64,000 bases of DNA, taken from Megachile rotundata (lineage: Eukaryota > Arthropoda > Insecta > Hymenoptera > Megachilidae). Positions 54,342 to 64,000 of the stretch are shown piece after piece. The position numbers were made by a program, and so were the translations under genes. The notes beneath the pieces were generated by a model that was not told the origin of the DNA, searched no databases, and saw nothing but the letters and a program-made list of their open reading frames with translations. Location: the NCBI RefSeq assembly GCF_050947335.1, contig NW_027473723.1, forward strand, positions 100,601 to 164,600, read 5' to 3'. Numbering within the stretch: the stretch's first letter is position 1; every line of letters begins with the position of its first letter.

Positions 54342-55752
54342 TAGATTGACAACAGTAAGAGTACTAAGCATAGTAACTGTCATTCTGTCGATCATATAAG
54401 CATAATATGGCTAATAATATGAGTTAGATTGATAATAATAACAGTAATAAGAATAGTAATTGTCATTATATCGATCATATAAGCATAATATGGCTAATAA
54501 TATGAGTTAGATTGATAATAATAACAATAATAAGTATAGTAATTGTCGTTCTGTCGATCATATAAGCACAATATGGCTAATAATATGAGTTAGATTGATA
54601 ATAATGAGAGCAACAAGTATAGTAATTGTCGTTCAATCGATCATATAAGCATAATATGGCTAATAATATGAGTTAGATTGATAGTAATGAGAGTAACAAG
54701 TATAGAAATTGTCGTTCAATCGATCATATAAGCATAATATGGCTAATAATATGAGTTAGATTGATAATAATAAGAGCAACAAGTATAGTAATTGACGTTC
54801 TATCGATAATATAAGCATAGTATGGCTAATAATATGAGTTAGATTGGTAATAATAAGAGTAATAAGTACAGTACTCCTCGTTCAATCGATCATATAAACA
54901 TAATATGGCTAATAATATGAGTTAGATTGATAATAGCAAGTGTACTAAGAATAGTAATTGTAGTTCTATCGATCATATCTGCATAATATGGCTAATAATA
55001 TGAGTTAGATTGATAATAATAAGAGTAATAAGTATAGTAATTGTCGCTCTATCGATCATATCTGCATAATATGGTGAATAATATGAGTTAGATTGATAAT
55101 AATAAAAGTAATGAGTATAGTAATTGTCGTCCTATCGATCATATCCACATAATATGGCCAATAATATGAGTTAGATTGATAATAATAAGAGTAATAAGTA
55201 TAGTAATTGTCGTTCTATCGATCATATAAGCATAATATGGCTAATAATATGAGTTAGATTGATAATAATAAGAGTAATAAGTATAGTAATTGTCGTTCTA
55301 TCGATCATATCTGCATAATATGGTTAATAATATGAGTTAGATTGATAATAGTAAGAGTAATGAGTATAGTAATTGTCGTCCTATCGATCGTATAAGCATA
55401 ATATGGCTAATAGTATGAGTTAGATTGATAATAATAAGAGTAATAAGTATAGTAATTGTCGCTCTATCGATCATATCTGCATAATATGGTGAATAATATG
55501 AGTTAGATTGATAATAATAAGAGTAATGTGTATAGTAATTGTCGTCCTATCGATCATATCCACATAATATGGCCAATAATATGAGTTAGATTGATAATAA
55601 TAAGAGTAATAAGTATAGTAATTGTCGTTCTATCGATCATATAAGCTTAATATTTCTAATAATATGAGTTAGATTGATAATAATAATAGTAACAAGTATA
55701 GTTATTGTCGTTCTATCGACAATATAAGCATAATATGGCTAATAATATGAGT
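54342..55752. repeat. Higher-order unit Y2 (17 monomers, 1411 bp)
   Basis: This is a direct tandem copy of Y1 at 1411 bp. I noticed no differences by eye across the unit, including the rare GTACAGTACTCCTCG, CATAGTATGG and GAGTAATGTG variants. Such identity implies a very recent duplication or strong homogenisation; a collapsed or duplicated assembly path is the alternative. Confidence 0.87.
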
Positions 55753-57993
55753 TAGATTGACAACAGTAAGAGTACTAAGCATAGTAACTGTCATTCTGTC
55801 GATCATATAAGCATAATATGGCTAATAATATGAGTTAGATTGATAATAATAACAGTAATAAGAATAGTAATTGTCATTATATCGATCATATAAGCATAAT
55901 ATGGCTAATAATATGAGTTAGATTGATAATAATAACAATAATAAGTATAGTAATTGTCGTTCTATCGATCATATAAACATAATATGGCTAATAATATGAG
56001 TTAGATTGATAATAATGAGAGTAACAAGTATAGTAATTGTCGTTCAATCGATCATATAAGCATAATATGGCTAATAATATGAGTTAGATTGATAAAAGTA
56101 AGAGTAATAAGTATAGTAATTGTCGCTCTATCGATCATATCTGCATAATATGGTGAATAATATGAGTTAGATTGATAATAATAAGAGTAATGAGTATAGT
56201 AATTGTCGTCCTATCGATCATATCCACATAATATGGCCAATAATATGAGTTAGATTGATAATAATAAGAGTATTATGTATAGTAATTGTCGTTCAATCGA
56301 TCATATAAGCATAATATCGCTAATAATATGAGTTAGATTGATAATAGTAAGAGTAATAAGTATAGTAATTGTCGTTCTATCGATCATATCTGCATAATAT
56401 GGTTAATAATATGAGTTAGATTGACAACAGTAAGAGTACTAAGTATAGTAACTGTCATTCTGTCGATCATATAAGCATAATATGGCTAATAATATGAGTT
56501 AGATTGGTAATAATAAGAGTAATAAGTACAGTAATCCTCGTTCAATCGATCATATAAGCATAATATGGCTAATAATATGAGTTAGATTGATAATAGCAAG
56601 TGTACTAAGAATAGTAATTGTAGTTCTATCGATCATATCTGCATAATATGGCCAATAATATGAGTTAGATTGATAATAATAAGGGTAATAAGTATAGTAA
56701 TTGTCGTTCTATCGATCATATAAGCATAATATGGCTAATAATATGAGTTAGATTGATAATAATAATAGTAATATGTATAGTAATTGTCGTTCTATCGATC
56801 ATATAAACATAATATGGCTAATATTATGAGTTAGATTGATAAAAGTAAGAGTAATATGTATAGTAATTGCCAGTCTATCGATCATATAAGCATAATATGG
56901 CTAATAATATGAGTTAGATTGATAATAATATGAGTAACAAGTATAGTAATTGTCGTTCTATCGATAATAAAAGCATAATATGGCTAATAATATGAGTTAG
57001 ATTGATAATAATAAGAGTAACAAGTATAGTAATTGTCGCTCTATCGATAATATAAGCATAATATGGCTAATAATATGAGTTAGATTGATAATAGTAAGAG
57101 TAATAAGTATAGTAATTGTCGTTCAATCGATCATATAAGCTTAATATTTCTAATAATATGAGTTAGATTGATAATAATAAGAGTAACAAGTATAATTATT
57201 GTCGTTCAATCGATCATATAAGCATAATATGGCTAATAATATGAGTTAGATTGATAATAATAAGAGTAATAAGTATAGTAATTGTCGCTCTATCGATCAT
57301 ATCTGCATAATATGGTGAATAATATGAGTTAGATTGATAATAATAAAAGTAATGAGTATAGTAATTGTCGTCCTATCGATCATATCCACATAATATGGCC
57401 AATAATATGAGTTAGATTGATAATAATAAGAGTAATAAGTATAGTAATTGTCGTTCTATCGATCATATAAGCATAATATGGCTAATAATATGAGTTAGAT
57501 TGATAATAATAAGAGTAATAAGTATAGTAATTGTCGTTCTATCGATCATATCTGCATAATATGGTTAATAATATGAGTTAGATTGATAATAGTAAGAGTA
57601 ATGAGTATAGTAATTGTCGTCCTATCGATCGTATAAGCATAATATGGCTAATAGTATGAGTTAGATTGATAATAATAAGAGTAATAAGTATAGTAATTGT
57701 CGCTCTATCGATCATATCTGCATAATATGGTGAATAATATGAGTTAGATTGATAATAATAAGAGTAATGTGTATAGTAATTGTCGTCCTATCGGTCATAT
57801 CCACATAATATGGCCAATAATATGAGTTAGATTGATAATAATAAGAGTAATAAGTATAGTAATTGTCGTTCTATCGATCATATAAGCTTAATATTTCTAA
57901 TAATATGAGTTAGATTGATAATAATAATAGTAACAAGTATAGTTATTGTCGTTCTATCGACAATATAAGCATAATATGGCTAATAATATGAGT
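55753..57993. repeat. Higher-order unit X2 (27 monomers, 2241 bp)
   Basis: X2 is a near-identical copy of X1, separated from it by two Y units. It has the normal 83-bp version of the GGGTAATAAG monomer, ATATCGCTAAT at 56311, and the private TATCGGTCATATCC near 57790. The order X1-Y1-Y2-X2 means either that the Y pair was created inside a tandem X array or that a larger block was duplicated and trimmed. Confidence 0.87.
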
Positions 57994-60900
57994 TAGATTG
58001 ACAACAGTAAGAGTACTAAGCATAGTAACTGTCATTCTGTCGATCATATAAGCATAATATGGCTAATAATATGAGTTAGATTGATAATAATAACAGTAAT
58101 AAGAATAGTAATTGTCATTATATCGATCATATAAGCATAATATGGCTAATAATATGAGTTAGATTGATAATAATAACAATAATAAGTATAGTAATTGTCG
58201 TTCTGTCGATCATATAAGCACAATATGGCTAATAATATGAGTTAGATTGATAATAATGAGAGCAACAAGTATAGTAATTGTCGTTCAATCGATCATATAA
58301 GCATAATATGGCTAATAATATGAGTTAGATTGATAGTAATGAGAGTAACAAGTATAGAAATTGTCGTTCAATCGATCATATAAGCATAATATGGCTAATA
58401 ATATGAGTTAGATTGATAATAATAAGAGCAACAAGTATAGTAATTGACGTTCTATCGATAATATAAGCATAGTATGGCTAATAATATGAGTTAGATTGGT
58501 AATAATAAGAGTAATAAGTACAGTACTCCTCGTTCAATCGATCATATAAACATAATATGGCTAATAATATGAGTTAGATTGATAATAGCAAGTGTACTAA
58601 GAATAGTAATTGTAGTTCTATCGATCATATCTGCATAATATGGCCAATAATATGAGTTAGATTGATAATAATAAGTGTAATAAGTATAGTAATTGTCGTT
58701 CTATCGATCATATAAGCATAATATGGCTAATAATATGAGTTAGATTGATAATAATAAGAGTAATATGTATAGTAATTGTCGTTCTATCGATCATATAAAC
58801 ATAATATGGCTAATATTATGAGTTAGATTGATAAAAGTAAGAGTAATATGTATAGTAATTGCCATTCTATCGATCATATAAGCATAATATGGCTAATAAT
58901 ATGAGTTAGATTGATAATAATATGAGTAACAAGTATAGTAATTGTCGTTCTATCGATAATAAAAGCATAATATGGCTAATAATATGAGTTAGATTGATAA
59001 TAATAAGAGTAACAAGTATAATTATTGTCGTTCTATCGATCCTATAAGCATAATATGGCTAATAGTATGAGTTAGATTGATAACAATCAGAGTAACACGT
59101 ATAGTAATTGTCGTTCAATCGATCATATAAGCTTAATATTTCTAATAATATGAGTTAGATTGATAATAATAAGAGTAACAAGTATAACTATTGTCGTTCA
59201 ATCGATCATATAAGCATAATATGGCTAATAATATGAGTTAGATTGATAATAGTAAGAGTAATAAGTATAGTAATTGTCGCTCTATCGATCATATCTGCAT
59301 AATATGGCCAATAATATGAGTTAGATTGATAATAATAACAGTAATAAGTATAGTAATTATCGTTCAATCGATCATATCTGCATTAAATGGTTAATAATAT
59401 GAGTTAGATTGATAATAATAAGAGTAATGAGTATAGTAATTGTCGTCCTATCGATCATATCCATATAATATGGCCAATAATATGAGTTATATTGATAATA
59501 ATAAGGGTAATAAGTATAGTAATTGTCGTTCTATCGATCATATAAGCATAATATGGCAAATAATATGAGTTAGATTGATAATAATAAGAGTAATAAGTAT
59601 AGTAATTGTCGTTCTATCGATCATATAAGCTTAATATTTCTAATAATATGAGTTAGATTGATAATAATAAGAGCAACAAGTATAGTAATTGACGTTCTAT
59701 CGATAATCTAAGCATAATATGGCTAATAATATGAGTTAGATTGGTAATAATAAGAGTAATAAGTACAGTAATCCTCGTTCAATCGATCATATAAGCATAA
59801 TATGGCTAATAATATGAGTTAGATTGATAGTAGCAAGTGTACTAAGAATAGTAATTGTAGTTCTATCGATCATATCTGCATAATATGGCCAATAATATGA
59901 GTTAGATTGATAATAATAAGGGTAATAAGTATAGTAATTGTCGTTCTATCGATCATATAAGCATAATATGGCTAATAATATGAGTTAGATTGATAATAAT
60001 AATAGTAATATGTATAGTAATTGTCGTTCTATCGATCATATAAACATAATATGGCTAATATTATGAGTTAGATTGATAAAAGTAAGAGTAATATGTATAG
60101 TAATTGCCAGTCTATCGATCATATAAGCATAATATGGCTAATAATATGAGTTAGATTGATAATAATATGAGTAACAAGTATAGTAATTGTCGTTCTATCG
60201 ATAATAAAAGCATAATATGGCTAATAATATGAGTTAGATTGATAATAATAAGAGTAACAAGTACAGTAATTGTCGCTCTATCGATAATATAAGCATAATA
60301 TGGCTAATAATATGAGTTAGATTGATAATAGTAAGAGTAATAAGTATAGTAATTGTCGTTCAATCGATCATATAAGCTTAATATTTCTAATAATATGAGT
60401 TAGATTGATAATAATAAGAGTAACAAGTATAATTATTGTCGTTCAATCGATCATATAAGCATAATATGGCTAATAATATGAGTTAGATTGATAATAATAA
60501 GAGTAATAAGTATAGTAATTGTCGCTCTATCGATCATATCTGCATAATATGGTGAATAATATGAGTTAGATTGATAATAATAAAAGTAATGAGTATAGTA
60601 ATTGTCGTCCTATCGATCATATCCACATAATATGGCCAATAATATGAGTTAGATTGATAATAATAAGAGTAATAAGTATAGTAATTGTCGTTCTATCGAT
60701 CATATAAGCATAATATGGCTAATAATATGAGTTAGATTGATAAGAATAAGAGTAATAAGTATAGTAATTGTCGTTCTATCGATCATATCTGCATAATATG
60801 GTTAATAATATGAGTTAGATTGATAATAGTAAGAGTAATGAGTATAGTAATTGTCGTCCTATCGATCGTATAAGCATAATATGGCTAATAATATGAGTTA

Positions 60901-62975
60901 GATTGATAATAATAAGAGTAAGAAGTATAGTAATTGTCGTTCTATCGATCCTATAAGCATAATATGGCTAATAGTATGAGTTAGATTAATAACAATAAGA
61001 GTAACACGTATAGTAATTGTCGTTCAATCGATCATATAAGCTTAATATTTCTAATAATATGAGTTAGATTGATAATAATAAGAGTAACAAGTATAGTTAT
61101 TATCGTTCAATCGATCATATAAGCATAATATGGCTAATAATATGAGTTAGATTGATAATAATAAGAGTAATAAGTATAGTAATTGTCGTTCTATCGATCA
61201 TATAAGCTTAATATTTCTAATAATATGAGTTAGATTGATAATAATAATAGTAACAAGTATAGTTATTGTCGTTCTATCGACAATATAAGCATAATATGGC
61301 TAATAATATGAGTTAGATTGACAACAGTAAGAGTACTAAGTATAGTAACTGTCATTCTGTCGATCATATAAGCATAATATGGCTAATAATATGAGTTAGA
61401 TTGATAATAATAACAGTAATAAGAATAGTAATTGTCATTATATCGATCATATAAGCATAATATGGCTAATAATATGAGTTAGATTGATAATAATAACAAT
61501 AATAAGTATAGTAATTGTCGTTCTGTCGATCATATAAGCACAATATGGCTAATAATATGAGTTAGATTGATAATAATGAGAGCAACAAGTATAGTAATTG
61601 TCGTTCAATCGATCATATAAGCATAATATGGCTAATAATATGAGTTAGATTGATAGTAATGAGAGTAACAAGTATAGAAATTGTCGTTCAATCGATCATA
61701 TAAGCATAATATGGCTAATAATATGAGTTAGATTGATAATAATAAGAGCAACAAGTATAGTAATTGACGTTCTATCGATAATATAAGCATAGTATGGCTA
61801 ATAATATGAGTTAGATTGGTAATAATAAGAGTAATAAGTACAGTACTCCTCGTTCAATCGATCATATAAACATAATATGGCTAATAATATGAGTTAGATT
61901 GATAATAGCAAGTGTACTAAGCATAGTAATTGTAGTTCTATCGATCATATCTGCATAATATGGCCAATAATATGAGTTAGATTGATAATAATAAGGGTAA
62001 TAAGTATAGTAATTGTCGTTCTATCGATCATATAAGCATAATATGGCTAATAATATGAGTTAGATTGATAATAATAAGAGTAATATGTATAGTAATTGTC
62101 GTTCTATCGATCATATAAACATAATATGGCTAATATTATGAGTTAGATTGATAAAAGTAAGAGTAATATGTATAGTAATTGCCATTCTATCGATCATATA
62201 AGCATAATATGGCTAATAATATGAGTTAGATTGATAATAATATGAGTAACAAGTATAGTAATTGTCGTTCTATCGATAATAAAAGCATAATATGGCTAAT
62301 AATATGAGTTAGATTGATAATAATAAGAGTAACAAGTATAATTATTGTCGTTCTATCGATCCTATAAGCATAATATGGCTAATAGTATGAGTTAGATTGA
62401 TAACAATAAGAGTAACACGTATAGTAATTGTCGTTCAATCGATCATATAAGCTTAATATTTCTAATAATATGAGTTAGATTGATAATAATAAGAGTAACA
62501 AGTATAACTATTGTCGTTCAATCGATCATATAAGCATAATATGGCTAATAATATGAGTTAGATTGATAATAGTAAGAGTAATAAGTATAGTAATTGTCGC
62601 TCTATCGATCATATCTGCATAATATGGCCAATAATATGAGTTAGATTGATAATAATAACAGTAATAAGTATAGTAATTATCGTTCAATCGATCATATCTG
62701 CATTAAATGGTTAATAATATGAGTTAGATTGATAATAATAAGAGTAATGAGTATAGTAATTGTCGTCCTATCGATCATATCCATATAATATGGCCAATAA
62801 TATGAGTTATATTGATAATAATAAGGGTAATAAGTATAGTAATTGTCGTTCTATCGATCATATAAGCATAATATGGCAAATAATATGAGTTAGATTGATA
62901 ATAATAAGAGTAATAAGTATAGTAATTGTCGTTCTATCGATCATATAAGCTTAATATTTCTAATAATATGAGTTA
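57994..62975. repeat. 40-monomer duplication (3320 bp) with a Y-like head
   Basis: About 57994-59655 matches 61314-62975 at 3320 bp (40 monomers). The first part is the Y-type head (to about 58620), followed by GTAATATG, GCCATTC, GATAATAATATGAG, TATAACTATTG, ATTATCGTTCAATCG with CATTAAATGG (59381 and 62701), and GTTATATTGATAA (59486 and 62806). A visible difference is AACAATCAGAG at 59084 against AACAATAAGAG. The stretch 59656-61313 between the copies is an X-type middle and tail, with CCTCGTTC, GCCAGTC, ATCCTATAAG and GATTAATAACAATAAG. Confidence 0.82.
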
Positions 62976-64000
62976 GATTGATAATAATAAGAGTAACAAG
63001 TATAGTTATTGTCGTTCTATCGATAATATAAGCATAATATGGCTAATAATATGAGTTAGATTGATAATGATAAAAGTAATGAGTATAGTAATTGTCGTCC
63101 TATCGATCATATCCACATAATATGGCCAATAATATGAGTTATATTGATAATAATAAGGGTAATAAGTATAGTAATTGTCGTTCTATCGATCATATAAGCA
63201 TAATATGGCCAATAATATGAGTTAGATTGATAATAATAAGCGTAATAAGTATAGTAATTGTCGTTCTATAGATCATATAAGCTTAATATTTCTAATAATA
63301 TGAGTTAGATTGATAATAATAACAGTAACAAGTATAGTTATTGTCGTTCTATCGACAATATAAGCATAATATGGCTAATAATATGAGTTAGATTGACAAC
63401 AGTAAAAGTACTAAGCATAGTAACTGTCATTCTGTCGATCATATAAGCATAATATGGCTACTAATATGAGTTAGATTGATAATAATAACAGTAATAAGAA
63501 TAGTAATTGTCATTATATCGATCATATAAGCATAATATGGCTAATAATATGAGGTAGATTGATAATAATAACAATAATAAGTATAGTAATTGTCATTCAA
63601 TCGATCATATAAGCATAATATGGCTAATAATATGAGTTAGATTGGTAATAATAAGAGTAACAAGTATAGTAATTGTCGTTCAATCGATCATATAAGCATA
63701 ATATGGCTAATAATATGAGTTAGATTGATAGTAATGAGAGTAACAAGTATAGAAATTGTCGTTCAATCGATCATATAAGCATAATATGGCTAATAATATC
63801 AGTTAGATTGATAATAATAAGAGCAACAAGTATAGTAATTGACGTTCTATCGATAATATAAGCATAATATGGCTAATAATATGAGTTAGATTGGTAATAA
63901 TAAGAGTAATAAGTACAGTAATCCTCGTTCAATCGATCATATAAGCATAATATGGCTAATAATATGAGTTAGATTGATAATAGCAAGTGTACTAAGAATA
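62976..64000. repeat. C-type monomers to the window end
   Basis: A further GACAACAG unit starts at 63389 (25 monomers after 61314), with the private variants GTAAAAGTACTAAG, ATGGCTACTAATATG near 63460, GAGGTAGATTG near 63553 and TATCAGTTAG near 63799. It follows the Y-like order GACAACAG, AACAGTAATAAGAATAG, AACAATAATAAG, GAGTAACAAG, AGAAATTG, AATTGACG, CCTCGTTC, GCAAGTG. The sequence stops inside the GCAAGTGTACTAAGAATA monomer, so the unit is cut by the window. Confidence 0.78.

Larger units (their letters stand above)
1..64000. repeat. 83-bp AT-rich tandem satellite array filling the window
   Basis: Every base read, except the N gap, belongs to head-to-tail copies of one 83-bp unit in the same orientation. 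Unit starts (the first A of AATATGAG) fall at positions 2, 85, 168 and so on to 23159 left of the gap, and at 23292 plus multiples of 83 right of it. That gives 279 and 490 complete monomers. Partial units are base 1, 23159-23188, 23289-23291 and 63961-64000. No inverted monomer, transposon, unique spacer or non-satellite island was seen. Monomer variants differ mostly by substitutions, so copies stay in register. Long homogeneous arrays of this kind are typical of eukaryotic heterochromatin and centromeres; the centromere role is inference. Confidence is high for the repeat and low for any function. Confidence 0.98.
39701..64000. repeat. Satellite domain C (about 292 complete monomers)
   Basis: The last third of the window has its own monomer types: AAGCTTAATATTTCTAAT (contains a HindIII word), CCACATAATATGGCCAAT, CTGCATAATATGGTGAAT with CGCTCTATCG, TTCAATCGATC, GTACAGTAATCCTCG, GACAACAGTAAGAGTACTAAG with AACTGTCATTCTG, GCAAGTGTACTAAGAATAG, AACAATAATAAG and GATAAAAGTAAG. 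Register is kept to the window end apart from a single-base deletion near 51625. Duplication is densest from 48.5 kb onward. The array continues past 64000, because the window ends 40 bases into a monomer. Confidence 0.9.

Noticed and set aside
1..64000. CRISPR array, because short direct repeats are regularly spaced.
   Set aside because: The whole 83-bp unit is repeated, including the part that would be the spacer. There are no unique spacers, no leader and no cas genes.
1..64000. Promoters, TATA boxes, tRNA or rRNA genes, terminators.
   Set aside because: TATATAA-like words occur in most monomers because the repeat is AT-rich. No cloverleaf, rRNA segment or gene context accompanies them.

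Overview
The window is one uninterrupted tandem-satellite array, apart from a 100-N assembly gap at 23189-23288. No gene, RNA gene, transposon or unique sequence is visible on either strand. The monomer is 83 bp and about 76% A+T (34 A, 29 T, 14 G, 6 C in the consensus). I count 769 complete monomers: 279 left of the gap and 490 right of it. An array this long and homogeneous, with layered multi-monomer duplications, points to a eukaryotic chromosome, probably centromeric, pericentromeric or another heterochromatic block. The sequence does not let me name the organism or prove a centromere.

Layout. Domain A (1-23188) is marked by words such as GTCGACCTA, CGTACGATCG, GGTTATATAACC and ATATCATTTAG. 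After the gap, domain B (23289 to about 39700) carries CTCCCGATCATACAAG, TTGTAGTTC, AATGTGGCT and GACTAAGGAG. Domain C (about 39701-64000) carries AAGCTTAATATTTCTAAT, CCACATAATATGGCC, ATGGTGAAT and ACAGTAATCCTCG. The three share one monomer but were homogenised separately. The B/C change is abrupt, within one monomer; the A/B change falls exactly on the gap.

Higher-order structure. Blocks of 4, 5, 6, 8, 9, 10, 17, 19, 22, 23, 26/27, 33, 40 and 52 monomers are duplicated. The block spacings I measured are whole multiples of 83 bp, and register is kept from base 2 to 23188 and from 23292 to the window end. The one break is a single-base deletion near 51624-51626, giving one 82-bp monomer. The clearest higher-order units are a 52-monomer (4316 bp) unit in B, present as two good copies and a third deleted copy, and 27-monomer (2241 bp) and 17-monomer (1411 bp) units in C arranged X0-X1-Y1-Y2-X2. 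Several junctions are chimeric monomers, the signature expected from unequal exchange or copy-choice replication between aligned monomers.

Nothing here encodes a convincing protein. Because 83 is not a multiple of 3, a reading frame moves to a different monomer phase at each unit, and the short frames that stay open (about 62 codons, starting at TTG) are repeat-derived artefacts. Any role would be structural: chromatin, centromere or satellite RNA. All coordinates and offsets come from manual reading; block edges are good to roughly one monomer unless stated.
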